A stretch of 64,000 nt of DNA, from positions 7,259,730 through 7,323,729 of the forward strand of contig CAIIXF020000007.1 in the NCBI GenBank assembly GCA_903813345.2. Direction: 5' to 3'. Source of the stretch: Owenia fusiformis (taxonomy: Eukaryota > Annelida > Polychaeta > Sabellida > Oweniidae). Made by a program: the position numbers and the translations under genes. Positions 1 through 13,029 of this stretch are shown here, in pieces; the stretch's first letter is position 1; every line of letters starts with the position of its first letter. A model generated the notes under the pieces. The model was given only the letters and a program-made list of their open reading frames with translations. It searched no databases and was not told where the DNA came from.

Positions 1-3000
1 CTTTGATATTTTAGAAAATTGTCTGAAACAGAAATGACGGTTATAAAAATCCAGGTCATGCAAATCATATGTGGAAGTGGAACTAGTTAGATTGCCTGGA
101 GGTTAAAACAGAACTCTGTTATCTTTGTTTAAAAATGTCTAAAAATGCAGCATGTTTTGTCACTTCCTGTTTTGACATTTTCTGTTAAGTACCATGGCAC
201 CTTAAACTGCCAATTTATGAACCTGAACACATTTGAGTAAATCCCTTTGTTTTCCCCATTTCAAAAATGTTTGGAAAATCTGCCAAAATTGCCGCCATGG
301 ACCTTCTGATCCTTTGTCCAATGTTATTTGAATGCCTTCTATATAGCTGCTATAACAGTGAAGTCCGATCTTGTAGGATGGAACCTATTATTAAATCAAC
401 TTAGAACGAAAAAAGCCCTAAGCCGACGTGGTCACCTTGTCTCCGATTTTCAATACATGTGTGAAAGACATTATGGTCCTCCAGGGATTATAGTCCCCCC
501 TTTTAAAGGCCCTTACTGGCCCTGATTGTGTATAAGATAATAAGGGAAAGAGCACAAAGAGGTCACCATATGAATCAATGGTGTACTGACGATATAAAAG
601 ATGGTGTAAACATCAATATCACTTAGTATAGTCAGCCATATATGTACAAAACATGTATTTTTAGACTATATGAGATTTCAGTTTAAAAAGATGGCATCTA
701 AAAACTATCTAATGAATCTTCTTTTAAAGATCATGGTTCGTTTGTATTGATACCATATAGACGATGATAGATGGCATAACTGTAAATTTTATCTTATATG
801 TAAATGTGTGGGAACTTTGTGTTAAAGCGAACGTTTCGTTTGTATACGTACATGTAGTCTCGCTCATATCAATTCAAACGGTGACTCTTAACGCCCACTT
901 TTTCAATCTACCATATACTAGATGCTGGATGCTAGATGCATAATTTACCTAACTAGGCTATTGATACTGGAAAGTCAATCCTCTGATTAATTATAAATTT
1001 ATATTTTGATACGATTATTCTCAATAAATATTTTTAATAAAAATTAAATTAAAAAATAATTCGACTTATAAGTCATTCACTGTTGGGGCCAGCTATATAT
1101 CAATACGAACTGAGGCAATATTCCTGAGGGACAATGTTCTATTTTACATTGGACAATAAATATTTAAATATAACTACTGATTAGAAATTGGACAAGGGGG
1201 TGGGAGCTTGTCTAGTCTCTCAGAGTCAGAGGCTCAAAATTCTAAGCTTGGACCAATCAGAATCGAGCATAGACTGAGGATATAAAATTGATTTTTGAAG
1301 TTTTAGTTATTAGACAAGGAGGATTGGAAGCCAGGGTTCCAACTCGATATTCTTTAATCTCCACGCATGCGTCTTTTGCTATTCGTGTCTGTATAATTTG
1401 TACGACTGCATGGAGAATGACCCGATACTCTCCAACAAAGCTATCGCTAGGTGATTGTTTTGCAGAATATCGGTGTTGCATTCTGGGAGCCAATCCTCCT
1501 TGGTTATTAGAAAAAGAACTTGACAATGGTGGAGTTTACAGGCTTTTTGGAAGAACCATAATTCTACTTCTTAATGCAAGAGTATATTAAGTGTAACTGA
1601 TGGCTCAGAGCCGAGTATATAATGACGTCAATTAGAGAAGCAACGTCCCGCATCTTTTGGCAGATATTGTATTTGACACCCGGGATTTGACATCATAAGG
1701 AATAGATTGGTTGGCCAATTGTACATATTGCTTGTAATTTTGTCACCCCTACAGATCTGATATCTGCCTTTAACGTCCTTGTGGCTAGAAATGATGTAAC
1801 AGGTAAACTAGAACAAACATTTTTTAGTTTTCTGTAATTTATTGTTGCATTTATTTACATAAGTTAAGACATACATTAAATAGCCACTGTGAGCCGGTAT
1901 TATCAGACATATTTACGTACGCACGATCCGTGCGACTATATTTGTGTTACCGGTCCTGAAACAGCCCCCTATCATCCCCATCATTTTGAAATAAATTCAT
2001 ATTATTTCTTCTTTCCTTTTTTATACAAATGTCATTATATGAAATCTACATTTACAATGTTTAAATACACAACAGTCCACACTTTAACAAAGAAAGAGTT
2101 AACAAAAAATAAACTTAGTTAATACATATAGACATTAAAACTTGTATATAAACACATTTAAATAAGTAATATCATGTGAGTACAACATAACATGTGATAT
2201 GCAGCTTGGGACTATTTTATAATCACTGTATACGTACATAACAACATTACATTATATATTAAAACCATGCACGTGTCAAAAATAATTATGGACTTTTCAT
2301 TTTAGTATATATATAGAGTTGCAAATTTTGCAACGTGGGACAATCTGAACAATTATATATAAAATACCTTGAGGAATTCACTTTAAGCTTACTTACTACA
2401 ATTTTTACATTGTAAATCCACTGAATATCAATAATAGCGACGTTTACACGGTCTCACAACCATTTGAAACATTGTACAATATGTAAAATCAGAACAAATC
2501 CACAGTACAAAAATAAAAACGAATGCATCCTCGTTTTGAAATGAACACGTGATTTTTCAGTCATAAATACCTACAATTATAAACACTAATTTCTCTATTC
2601 AGATCCCTGATTCACTTGCTATCTTTCCTAATCTACAATACGAATATTCAAAGGTTAATTATTACAACCTTCAGGTATGAGGTGCCTCCGTGAAAAATCG
2701 TACTCGCAGGCTATATACAAGGCGGTATACTTAATATGGGCATTTAGAACGCCTAACAAATTAAATTTTGAATTTACACCTATATTTTTCCATTACTTTA
2801 TGAAAGAGACAACAAACATTGAACAACAATTTTAGAGACAGTATAAAAAATGCGGAGACGTTGAACACTATTTTCGTTACAATAACAATAAGGTATTTCT
2901 ATTTCTTGTCGTATTCCTATTTAAATTGCTATTTAAAAACATATTTATTAAACCACCTTGTATTTCAGATTAAAATTAATTGACGTCCTAACATATAGGT

Positions 3001-3882
3001 CTACAACACAAATTGCATCACAGTCACATATTACAAATAAATTATATTCTTCCAGCATCCATAATATTTACTCACAATTATTCCCAGCGCAGTGCTCTGC
3101 GAAGAAATAATATTTTGAATGTCGGAAATACATATTTCAGCTCTACTTAAAGCAATACATGTACAGAAGTATCATATATGTACACCACTTTACATATATA
3201 ATTAATTATGAACACATGATCCTCAATTGTGTAGTAACAACAACAAATGGAAATTAAAAGCGTCAGAGACGGGATTTGCTCCGTATTCTCTGGAAGCACC
3301 ATCTATTCTAAATTGCACATTACCGGGGACCTCCAACAATACAGTACCATTTAAAAAAGAATTACTCCCCGTCTCAAAAAGAGCAGTACCAATACAATCA
3401 ACCATAAATACTGATTGTTGTAGAACATCTTGTTTAAGGCCAGGTGTATGGATGATGTATTAATCCAACATTTTCCAGCTATAAGACCATGGTCTATTTG
3501 ATGGAAACCTCCGGTACAATATCGTTAATTTAACATGTGGCTTATCAAAAGCAGCTACAACAGGTAAATGTTACATGCATATATATAGAACCACGTTTAA
3601 CATTAAACAAACTGCACGCTATATATGTGTATTGACTGAATTGAGCTAAAATGTCACACAATGTGTTTACTTACAATATCTCGTACATTACATCACGTTT
3701 TTATTTTCACTCCAAATTTTCACCCTAGTCTGAGCAAGTGAACACAACTTGAATTTCTATAGATGGCACTACTGTATTCGGGCCTCTTTGACCTTGACCC
3801 ATTCACCGGACTCATCAAGATTCGGTGGGTAATGACTTGCTATAATATACTATATTAAACACAGCCAATGTGAGTCCTTACT
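1..3882. other. NR4A 3'UTR and downstream intergenic DNA
   Basis: AT-rich, no credible coding exon. The part next to 3882 must contain the NR4A 3'UTR on the minus strand. Around 1310-1515, AAGGAGGATTGG and its inverted copy flank about 170 bp, suggesting an old foldback element. A short open frame at 328-525 has no recognisable homology. Confidence 0.5.
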
Positions 3883-4142
3883 TCAGAATGGTAGCTGACT
3901 GTTCAAAAAGAGAGTTTCTAGAAATAGAGGTACTGGGGTTACTGCCTCAAGTTTGTGAAAATATAGTCTCTGTAAACCCTCCCTACTGAGCGATCTTAGG
4001 TCTGGAATTTTGCCCAGTATTCGAGAGAAGAAGTTTGACACCTTCTGAGCCTGACTATTATAGGTACAATGATCTCTTAAACAGTCTATGAGTTTCATCT
4101 GTAGTTCTTCCATCTTCTTCGGCTCTTTGAGACCATGGCGCT
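3883..4142 (-). CDS. NR4A: NR4A terminal coding exon with AF-2 helix
   Basis: Acceptor GATGTTTTTCAG. Encodes [20 protein letters not shown] through the dimer and AF-2 helices to LFLNSQLPF and TGA at 3885-3883. The LPF carboxyl terminus is the NR4A signature. On the minus strand, AATAAA-like signals appear about 190 bp beyond the stop (near 3694) and again near 2942; I cannot tell which is used. Confidence 0.96.
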
Positions 4143-7100
4143 CTGAAAAACATCGAACACAATTCCGGTAAGAACTTGTCAATAAAACGAATTATGATTA
4201 GGCTAACACAAATATGATCATCCATGACATCCTGTCAGACCCACAGTTTGGATGTATTATGGTCCAGTTATATGATGAGGTGGACAGATAAAGAACTGTT
4301 TGTTGTTGCATCATTACTTCCCTTCAGTTCACACACTTACACAGGAATATTAATTTTATAAACGAAGGAATTGATACAAGACAACCAAATCTCAATATAA
4401 ATAGAGTCATTAAATAATAAAATCTGAATAAAAAAGAATTGTGCAATATTTATTAAAAAATTAATCTACTCACGGGTAACCATGGTGAGAGCAGCCATAC
4501 ATGACAACGATGAGATATCTAGGGGCATTCGGTGGAGATTCAATCCAAACTCAAAGATTGAGTTGATCCAGTCACCAAATGTTTTCAAACATTGATGTCT
4601 ATGCAGCACTTGGCCATTGCAGAATACAATTCGGTCATCATTCGGCTGTACCCTACAAAAACGGAGAATTGCGCTATGAAACCTAATGATTCTCTTGTCT
4701 TTTCATGATAATGGTATTCAAGTTAAAAATAGTAATTAAATTAAACTGGTTATGTGAGCTCAAACACCTATTATTTAACCTCTATCAGAAATTAATTACA
4801 ATTTTCTCATTAAACTAATACTCCAAATGTATGAAAAACACTGCCCTCCCTCCCGATGTCATTTAAATCTTTTTGGAACATTTCGCCAAATATACTTTAG
4901 AGATATGAACCGTCACCTTTAAAGATATTCAAACTACATACACATTCAAAAAACAATTCAACTCAGACGAAAATGCGGAACATAACCTCATCTTGGACGT
5001 AAAATTTAGATTCTAACTTGGATCTTGAATCTTTTAGACCTACCTGTATGCAACTCGCAATATGAACAGCTCTAGAGACGCTGATTGGAACAGCAGCTCC
5101 TGGTCTTCCGCACATAGCTCTGTAAATCCGGGAATCTTTTCAGCCCAAACTTTGATGACGTCCAGACAGGCAATGAGGATTTCGTAGAATTGTTGGATCA
5201 TATCACCTTGACTGTTGTCGATAGTCTCCAAGTCACCAGATTTGAACTGAAAATTAACGATTCATTGCTAGTTATGTATAATTTTGCACTATATGTACTC
5301 AACGGTGACCTGGATGTTCAACAAATGTATTAAATATCATGCGGTTTTTATGTAAATCGAGTGTACAATGTTTAGCATGGAATTTAATGTGAATTCATTT
5401 GCATGATAAATTATATTTTATCATTTTTATCCACTCTTGGATCTGCGCTCACTCGTGGAGATGGGCGATATCCACTCATGGATAAAAATGGTATACTTCA
5501 AAAATCATAGGATATCCTCTATATATGCTAGGCCAAATGGTAAATATAACTTACAGGAGTAAATTCATAAATAATAGTTGCTCAAGCTTATGTTAATTAA
5601 GGTCAAGAAAAGAAAATAACCAAGTACCAACTCCCAAGCATGGCCGTAAAATACTCAGCAACAAGCACCGAGCAGCACTTATTTGAAACGAGAACAATCT
5701 TCAAAACCAAACTTAGTCTCATTCATTTTAACATAGGTGTTCGTTGAGAGAGTTATTGTACACACCTTGGAGTAGTCTAGGTTGGGTATATCGGGGGCAG
5801 TATCAACGTGGGCGCGGACTAAAGAGGTGATTAGGCTGACTGGTGGAGATGGAGGTGACTCCTGAGGACTCTTGGGCTTAGATGGCAACCTCCCTCGTCT
5901 TCCCTTCAACCCTGCTGTTCTCACTACCTCCTTCACCATCCCAGTAGCCATGCATTTTTGAAAGCGACAGAACTGACATCTATTTCGCCGCCGTTTGTCC
6001 ACTGGGCAATTCTTGTCAGCTAAACAAACGTATTTGGCGTTCTTTTGTACAGTTCTCTGAAAGAAGAAAACGTTAATCATCAATATCAAAACGCATTCTG
6101 ACTTTTATACAGTTTTCTATGAGTTCACTAGAAGAATCATCAATTACAAAAACGTATATTACGTTTTTTCCTTACGGTTCTCTGAAAGAAAAGTAGGTTA
6201 AGCATTAATAACAAATTAATCTATGCCTGCATTAGATACAGACGTTGCCTTCATTATATTACTATCAATATGTGCTTCTCTAACCTTTGCTCATTAGGGT
6301 CCTTTGATCTCCATAGACCATTTATTAGCAATTACATTCAGGTTATTCATGAATAATTACATCTGTGAAATCTGCAATATCGTTATTTTGTGCAGGAACT
6401 GTACCTTAAAAAATCCTTTACAGCCCTCGCAAGTTCTGACCCCATAATGTTGACAGGCGGCGTTGTCTCCGCAAACAGCACAAAGCTGGCCCTCTTTGAC
6501 GGGCATCTCTCTGGAGGGGGAGGAACGGGTTGAGGTGGGGGTGGGGGAAGTCCCGGGGGAGTGAAGGTTGCTGTACTTGGCCATATCCATGCTGAAAGAC
6601 AGAGGGAGCCTGTCTGTATGGAAGTTACTCAACGCAAAGGACTAGTAGGCTAGGTCTGATTCATAACAAGTAGTTATATTACTCAAGACTGTTAGAAAGA
6701 ACTGCAATTACTGGGGTGACAGGCGTATTAATTAAGCAGAAGGCAAAGAGTGAAATTACTTTATTGAATTTCAAGAGAAAATTAATGATGTGAAAAAAGG
6801 CTCTTTGCACACTAATGAACTTACCTCGAGTCCGGCGTGAGCGGGCTGTTGAGATTCATCGAGGATCGGCGCCCTGAGAATGGCTGACGGGCAATCTGGA
6901 CGTTCAGATCAGCTCGATATGGTACACCGCCTTGAAACCCTGACTCTTGTGACAGCTTAAAGTCTTGTTCGAACATCCCAGCCTGGTAGCCTTGGTATGC
7001 ATCCCCGGGGAACATTTGCTGACCTGCAAACTGTGAGATCTTAGGTTCTATAAAGCCCGCTTGGAATCCTGCGCATGAGCTGTTACTATAATCCGGGGCT

Positions 7101-10100
7101 TCTCGTTTCTGGAAGAATTCCCCTTGTTCTTGTCCCTCGCCGCCAAAAGGCAAGCCTTGTTTAAAATAATTAGGCACATTGTCAATAGGATATTTTTGAT
7201 AATGTCCCTGATAGTGCATTATGACGTTAGGTTCCTTATCAGACTGAGTGGGACTGTTGCCTTGGGCGGGACGCTCCGATAAACACTCGTTGCTGTCATA
7301 CATGAACGACTGACTGGTATAAGTGTCTTGAAAGCTTGGCAAGGAGTTGGTGGTGGAATAAGATTGAGTGCCCTGCATGGGATTTTCAAATGTCTGTTGG
7401 TAGGACTCACACGGCGGTGTTCCGCTGGTGAAACTTCCCTCGCTTGGGTACTGCTGTGGAAACGACGCTGTCTGATAACTCTCGCCTCCCATATTATTGA
7501 TGCTATTAACACAATAGGCTGACGACGTCAAGTTCTCCACATTGGGCAAGCTTGAGTTGAAGGTCGTCTGAAAATACACCAAATCATGCACGTTAATTTT
7601 GTCTCAACTGAAAAACATGTGATCCGGAACACGATGCAATGTGGAGCACAGATATACATAATTGATAAGAGCGGTAAACTAACATCCTGAATAAAAGCAT
7701 TCTTCAATTCGTACATCCTCTGAAAGAATTCAAACTTCATCATCATCGAGTGTGCTTATCATCATTGGTGATGCTCATCTAGCATAACAATCGCCATCAC
7801 TGATCAGTCTTATGATTCAATTTAACACAGCAAATCGTATTGCCTCATTTCTCAAAGCCCATGTATTCAGTTTCTATAATACTTTGTCTACACATTTGTG
7901 TAAACGGTAAATCAGGCCTGAGAACCAACATGTCCTCGCACAGAACTAGAAAATGGTGAGATTAAATGGCTTAAAGACGCGGAGAATTTCACGGCAACGT
8001 ATAAATCTCTTTTCTTTAGTTTCTGATTGGTTTCTACAGACTTTGTTTAGCCTCCTACTGTTTTAAACATTCCAATATATTTACAACGGAAGGCATGACA
8101 CAAAAGAAAGAACATGCATAATCTGGCTTTTTGAATATTTCTGTCAATGTAATAAATTTTGCACATTAATGCGATGCCAATGTTCCCACGTTTTATAGTT
8201 CTCGTCGCAATTATCTTGTTTTGACTGAAGACGAGACACTAATGCATTTGGAAAGAAAGATATGACTATTGAATTAACTATGACATAAAGCCTAGTGCGC
8301 CCCAGGGGTGAATTTTCTTTCGAATTGGCTTTTTCGATATGAATTTTTGCGATTTCTTAAACTGTGTAATTACCAATTACGTAATAACTAAAGTGACTAA
8401 CTTAATTAGTCGTTTACAATTTTTTAGTCAAGTTTTGGTGTTGTTTTTACTATTTTTCAAATTCGGCTTAGTGTATACTTTCATCGAGATGACTTCAGTT
8501 CCTATAAACGCTATATTGAATAATATAAATGTGGCAAAGTGACATGCCACAGTGCTATGTAACGTAACAGGTAATACAAAATTTAATTTAATAATACTAA
8601 ACACAATCTGATTTTACTATGACCACAGTTTGAGATGTTTGAAACATTCACAAATTGATACATACAAACCTTAGTACTATTCTAAAAAATGAAATAACAC
8701 TGCACAACTTCGTGAAAATTGATCGATTTAATGCATGGTTTAAAATTCATTTCAATTAATTCATTTTCTGTGTTTTGACAATATGAATATTTTCAAAGCA
8801 TTGAAAATGTGACTATTTTCTATCATATTAATCAATTTTTTGCTCAGAATGGTTGATAATCATCAATATATATCTTAATATGATATGATATAATTTTATC
8901 TTTAAAAAAAATTAATTTAAAAATCTTTAGCCGTAGTCGGACGTGATTTTAAAACGATTAAAACATTAAAAATATATTGCATGCCAATTGCGGGCTATAT
9001 AGAATTTTTTCTAAGACGCTTCGCAAATTATATCAATGATTTTTAATTGTTCAAATAATTGTCCTTTTTAGGAGCTCTTTGAATAAAAGGAATCATTATT
9101 TTACGCTAGACGCTCTGGGCCATATTTGTTGAGAATAATAAGATATAATTTTTATATTGAAAATGTCACGACAAGGCCTGGACGCGACATACCTTTCATC
9201 AAAAAGCGAGTTGTATTGTTTTAGTCCAATAGGGAATTGATTTAAACGGGTACATCAAAGCTTAGTAGAGCTTACCTTTTTAAATACGTTTTACTTTTCC
9301 ATATAGGCATTTTATATTCTCGATGTTTTGTATTCTAATCCAAAACGACATGAAATAGAAACACGATGGGCTTTAATAAATTTTAATCATTGCTAATTTC
9401 GGATCAAGACCTTTTGGTGTAAATCAGGATTAAAAAGTTACAATGGAACTTTTTCTGACTCGGATCGACGTTATTGCGTTGTACAGACGCTTTGCTTTTT
9501 AGTTTGTGAAGACAATAGTTGTAACTCTATACCTTTCACGTACTCTCAGGCCATTACTGAATAAAGCAATTTGTCTCTATAGCTTCTTATTAAGACATAT
9601 ATTACTTCTATATCCCCAATATAAGTTGCCAAATTAGGAGTTTTTAATTTTAAGGGCTTTTTAATTGACGTTTGCAGAATGCACGGGGTTAAAAGTCAAG
9701 TCTATTTGTATAGGGTCACATATTACTACGCCATATTGAGAACCGGGTGTCATGGCGCGGGGTATGCACGTGTGTGTTAATTCGTGTAACACTATACTGC
9801 AATTTATCAAACGATTTTTCTGTCTTTTTTTAAATTGTAACATTATACTAACCATTTTTCAAACGACATTTGATTTTTAAATTCTACTTTGAAACAAATT
9901 GGTTAATTCTTATAGACTCCCCATGCAGCATACGCAATACTAGATAGTATAATATGTCCACATCATTAATTGATTCTTATTTAATTTTGGGTCCTGGACA
10001 GGTAGGATCCCCTTTTCCATTTATATATAATTACAACCTTTTTCCTTATTAGTTTATACTCCACCAGGGCATGTAAGAGCTAGACAGATATGGGACGATA

Positions 10101-10344
10101 AACCCTGGGCGCTCCACATCGGATTTTTGAGCAATTGACTACAGGCTCATTGATACTTTAGCCGAAATGTTTTTCGTATTAATTTGTGTTATGTTTACCT
10201 GCGCCTGTAGAACCAACATTGCTGTCGTATCGGAGCTGTTGTTGGGTAAAATAGTTCCGGTACTCGCCGAGTGGGGCGTCAATGCTTCCGCTGAAGACAG
10301 CCTGTTGGTTGTGTTTGTCGCAAGTGGCAGTTCTGGTGATAGTG
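3883..10344 (-). CDS. NR4A: NR4A-family orphan nuclear receptor (core gene, 8 exons)
   Basis: Immediate-early, ligand-independent transcription factor of the Nurr1/Nur77/NOR1/HR38 family; the family binds NBRE (AAAGGTCA) as a monomer in the nucleus. Coding segments, in transcript order: 10219-10199 (start MLVLQAQ), 7719-7684, 7567-6825, 6591-6405, 6056-5766, 5246-5044, 4652-4474, 4142-3883. They sum to 1920 nt, giving 639 residues plus stop, and every junction has GT-AG ends with matching phase. The first 300 residues are S/Q/Y/P-rich, as in the AF-1 region of the family. Zinc finger 1 has Cys304, 307, 321 and 324 with the P-box CEGCKGFFK; zinc finger 2 has Cys340, 346, 356 and 359. [13 protein letters not shown]-box and a ligand-binding domain ending LFLNSQLPF follow. 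Human relatives are about 598-626 residues. At the 4474/4142 junction the usual Glu before RHGLKEP is read as Gln. The frame is also open upstream of MLVLQAQ and can be extended by alternative 5' exons. Confidence 0.95.
4474..4652 (-). CDS. NR4A: NR4A ligand-binding domain exon 2
   Basis: Acceptor TTTTTGTAG, donor TACCC|GTGAGT. Encodes [20 protein letters not shown], then [11 protein letters not shown] and [11 protein letters not shown]. Bulky aromatic residues fit the known NR4A pattern of a ligand pocket filled by side chains. It has no ORF-length signal of its own because it lacks an internal Met in a long frame. Confidence 0.95.
5044..5246 (-). CDS. NR4A: NR4A ligand-binding domain exon 1
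   Basis: Acceptor TTAATTTTCAG, donor TACAG|GTAGGT. Encodes [13 protein letters not shown], then helices with [25 protein letters not shown] and [11 protein letters not shown], closely matching vertebrate NR4A2 in the same region. Confidence 0.96.
5766..6056 (-). CDS. NR4A: NR4A zinc-finger 2, A-box and hinge exon
   Basis: 97 codons, phase 0 at both ends. Acceptor TTCTTCTTTCAG, donor CCAAG|GTGTGT. Encodes [20 protein letters not shown], the Arg-rich loop, CQFCRFQKC, the [15 protein letters not shown]-box, and the start of the ligand-binding domain up to LDYSK. Confidence 0.97.
6405..6591 (-). CDS. NR4A: NR4A zinc-finger 1 exon
   Basis: Acceptor CTGTCTTTCAG, donor TTTAAG|GTACAG. After a Ser/Thr/Pro-rich linker it encodes [20 protein letters not shown] and then CKGFFK, essentially invariant in NR4A receptors. 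The intron after GFFK is a classical nuclear-receptor intron position. Confidence 0.97.
6825..7567 (-). CDS. NR4A: NR4A amino-terminal transactivation exon
   Basis: A 743-nt exon starting [13 protein letters not shown] and ending SPLTPDS. Acceptor GTATTTTCAG, donor CGAG|GTAAGT. It is rich in S, Q, Y, F and G (for example [22 protein letters not shown]), which is typical of a disordered AF-1 domain. It leaves two bases that the next exon completes to Ser. Confidence 0.93.
7684..7719 (-). CDS. NR4A: NR4A 36-nt microexon
   Basis: It encodes [12 protein letters not shown], exactly 12 codons. Acceptor GAATTCTTTCAG and donor GGAT|GTTAGT are both in phase 0 with their neighbours, so the exon can be skipped without breaking the frame. 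An alternative reading is that translation starts at ATG 7746 ([15 protein letters not shown]), with the apparent acceptor unused. Confidence 0.7.
7747..10198. other. NR4A intron, no feature seen
   Basis: Very AT-rich intron between the exon at 10344-10199 and the 36-nt microexon. I see no exon with matching splice sites. Confidence 0.6.
10199..10344 (-). CDS. NR4A: NR4A shared 5' coding exon with MLVLQAQ start
   Basis: Acceptor TATGTTGCAG and donor GCAG|GTAAAC bound this 146-nt exon. The frame that fits the downstream exons is open throughout and contains ATG at 10219, giving MLVLQAQ. This resembles the vertebrate NR4A start MPCVQAQ and is placed similarly. Entered from upstream with one leftover base, the exon adds about 41 residues before that Met ([17 protein letters not shown]...). 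It is therefore either 5'UTR plus start or an internal coding exon, depending on the upstream exon used. Confidence 0.8.
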
Positions 10345-12472
10345 CTGCAACATACAAAAATACAATGTTTTGAGTTTCTTTCTTAAAATTGAACATGATA
10401 TTACTTGTTTATGATAACTGTACCTCTGAATCGTATGCCCTCGCACAATCCTAATTTGTAGTTAGCAAGTCTCCAATTGATATGGAAATTATACCATCAA
10501 GGTATAATCAGTCCTAAGGTTTACACCATTTAATGGATCTCATTTATCTCCCCTACCTATATCTAAGTCATTTTTATAATAAGTTGACGCGTTTCACTTA
10601 AAACCTCTAAATGTTGGAATCATTTATTTGTGTATTTTGGATAAATGTATGTAAATATGGTAAAACAAAAAAATATATTTACTTTTCGTTTTGTTTCGGG
10701 TTTAATATCTAGCCTGTCAGTAATCAAAATACAATTAAGAATTGAGGTTGGGCGGCAAAGCCAGCAAAAACAAAGTTAAATATATTGTATTTCCCAACTT
10801 TTTGAAATGAAGTGAGACTCGAGTGCAAAAAAACACAAATGGATTAATAAAGCCTTTCAGCCGTCTGTTTGTATCAAGAATTGGTAAATTGTAATTGCGT
10901 TCAAAGTTGCTTCAGGTTTTTTCATGTTTGCCTTTGCTTATTTGATGACTGTCCTCAACTTGACTTGACGTTTCGTCGGCATTTCATTCAAAAGAAAATC
11001 AACGATTTTTGTTGGAAACACGTGCTCCTCCTTGTCTACGTCTGTCTCGCTACAGTTGTTTTGAAAGTTTTGCAAACCTACTTCCATCCTTGTACCCGTT
11101 TCTTGTCTCTAAAAATGGTTTGGATTTCATATCTGGAGGGATTAGACAATTGTAGCATAAGTAAAGAAATATGTTTTAAAAAGTAGGTATATAATAGTGA
11201 AAGAATATGAGGATTGTCACTGTTACGCTATATCACTCATGAGTGCCCCTTGAGTTGCCAATTGCCAGTACCGTTCAAAGTCGGCTTGGCATACCCCTGT
11301 TAGCAGGAGATAAACTTTACATGTTTGGGTATACAAACAAGCCTTGACGGCATCCAAGAATAGGGCCCGCTTACTAAAGCCATCACATCACTTGAAAGTA
11401 AACCACTTGATGATGCATTTTACGCTGTTCATTTGTATATAACGACCTTTGTTTGTTCAGAAGTCGCAATAAGCAATAACAAATCAGTAATTATCGGGAA
11501 AATGTTTTAAGTTAATGATACTTTCCGGCGTATGCGAAGGTGATTAAACGTGCTCGGGTAGAATTATGGAGCTCTCGTTTGTTCGCCACCAAGTTCAGCC
11601 TTACACAATGACCCGCATTCTCTACAAGTTGTTAAAAAACTTGACGATCTCCTACACTAATTTGCCACATTTTAAAGTTATGTCCTAAGATATGAAACCT
11701 TTTTTTTAAATCGCGCTAGGTATAAGCCTATCATATCGCTAGGTGTGTCATATTTTCAGCAAACTTGAAATATCGGTAGGAAAGATCTGCTTCATATAAT
11801 ATAAATTTAAAAAAAAATCTTAATTTGGAAAAATCCCACAACTGTTGTTGAGACACTGTTGTAAAATTTTCGCCCAAAAATGGAACTGAACGTATTCACG
11901 AAAGCGCCTATTATAAGTTTTCGGCAAATGAATTCGCGTATATAAATATCCCCATCTAGCCCTCCTTTGAGACTAGGTATTATTACAAGTTAAAACCCCT
12001 CTCACTCAAACGATGATGGGGATATGTTTAAATTTCTTCAATCACTTAATTGACTGCGGTTAAGTCATTATCTTTTCTCACTGATTAAATTCCATCAAAT
12101 ACTCCGCAAGAGACTTGCTGACATTTTACTGTATTGGCCCCCTATTTCGTGACATTTTCATTTAATATCAATTAAATAGTTGTTATAGCAATTACGGGAG
12201 ATAGGCAAGGAACACAATTTATTAATTGATTACTGGATGAAAACTTCCGAAAATTGTGGGTATACTTTTATCAGACACCGTACTTCGGTTAACCCAGCGA
12301 TTAGGTTTCTTTAGTTGTTTGATGTGCAAATACTAAATAACTACTTTGATCATTGGATAATTTGAATTGAATTGAATTGAATTTTGCCAAAAAAATAAAA
12401 GTTAAAAAATAAGAGATCTAGACTAGCTTAAAAGCTAGCAGTGTAATCAGATATATTTTACACTTTATCGAC

Positions 12473-13029
12473 TTAAAGGCCGAGTTCCGGGAAATATTAA
12501 CACAATTGAACATGTTGAACAACTAATATACATACTTTCTGTGGCTTGGTTGAATGGCTATTAATCCCAAGTTCCGATGTGCCTCATCAAGAAGACGATA
12601 GAGTGACAAAGATTATGTCAAGCGGGGTTTATAATTTCTGTGCAAATTTTCTTCTTGGATCGAAAAATTTCATTTTAATTCGATTAACTTACGATAGGTG
12701 GCAAAAGGTCTAAAGGTAGGTCACGTGACACAAAACAACGAATCATATGACACGAAACAATGATTCATTCGCCAGATGGCGCAGTTAAATGAGGTCAATT
12801 TTACGACAAACGAAAACCGTTTAGCTAAGCTTCAATTTTGCTCTCGCAGTCGAACGAAACTGACACTTCTTTCGTTGATATCTAGGTGAGTGATTTTTTT
12901 CAGGCTCCGGTATTTTGACAAAAGTAAGTTCACGTCGTAGCCATTCTTAGGGGCAGGTTTGAGGCACCAACGATTTATTTTGAAGTTTTTCTAAGGAATT
13001 ATTCCCGATTTCCGATATTGTCCCTTTAA
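12473..13029. mobile_element. TTAA-bounded inverted-repeat element
   Basis: Both ends carry TTAAAGG pointing inwards (12473 on plus; CCTTTAA ending 13029), followed by loosely matching CGG/AAAT-rich sequence. TTAA target sites are typical of piggyBac-type elements. No transposase frame, so non-autonomous. It includes a CACGTG E-box at 12722 and, on plus, a donor-like ATCTAG|GTGAGT at 12885. Confidence 0.4.

Noticed and set aside
1257-1590. Overlapping open frames on both strands
   Set aside because: They arise from an inverted repeat (AAGGAGGATTGG and its complement); no protein similarity.
10869-11186. 105-codon open frame on plus inside the NR4A intron
   Set aside because: No family resemblance, antisense to the gene, composition like random AT-rich DNA.
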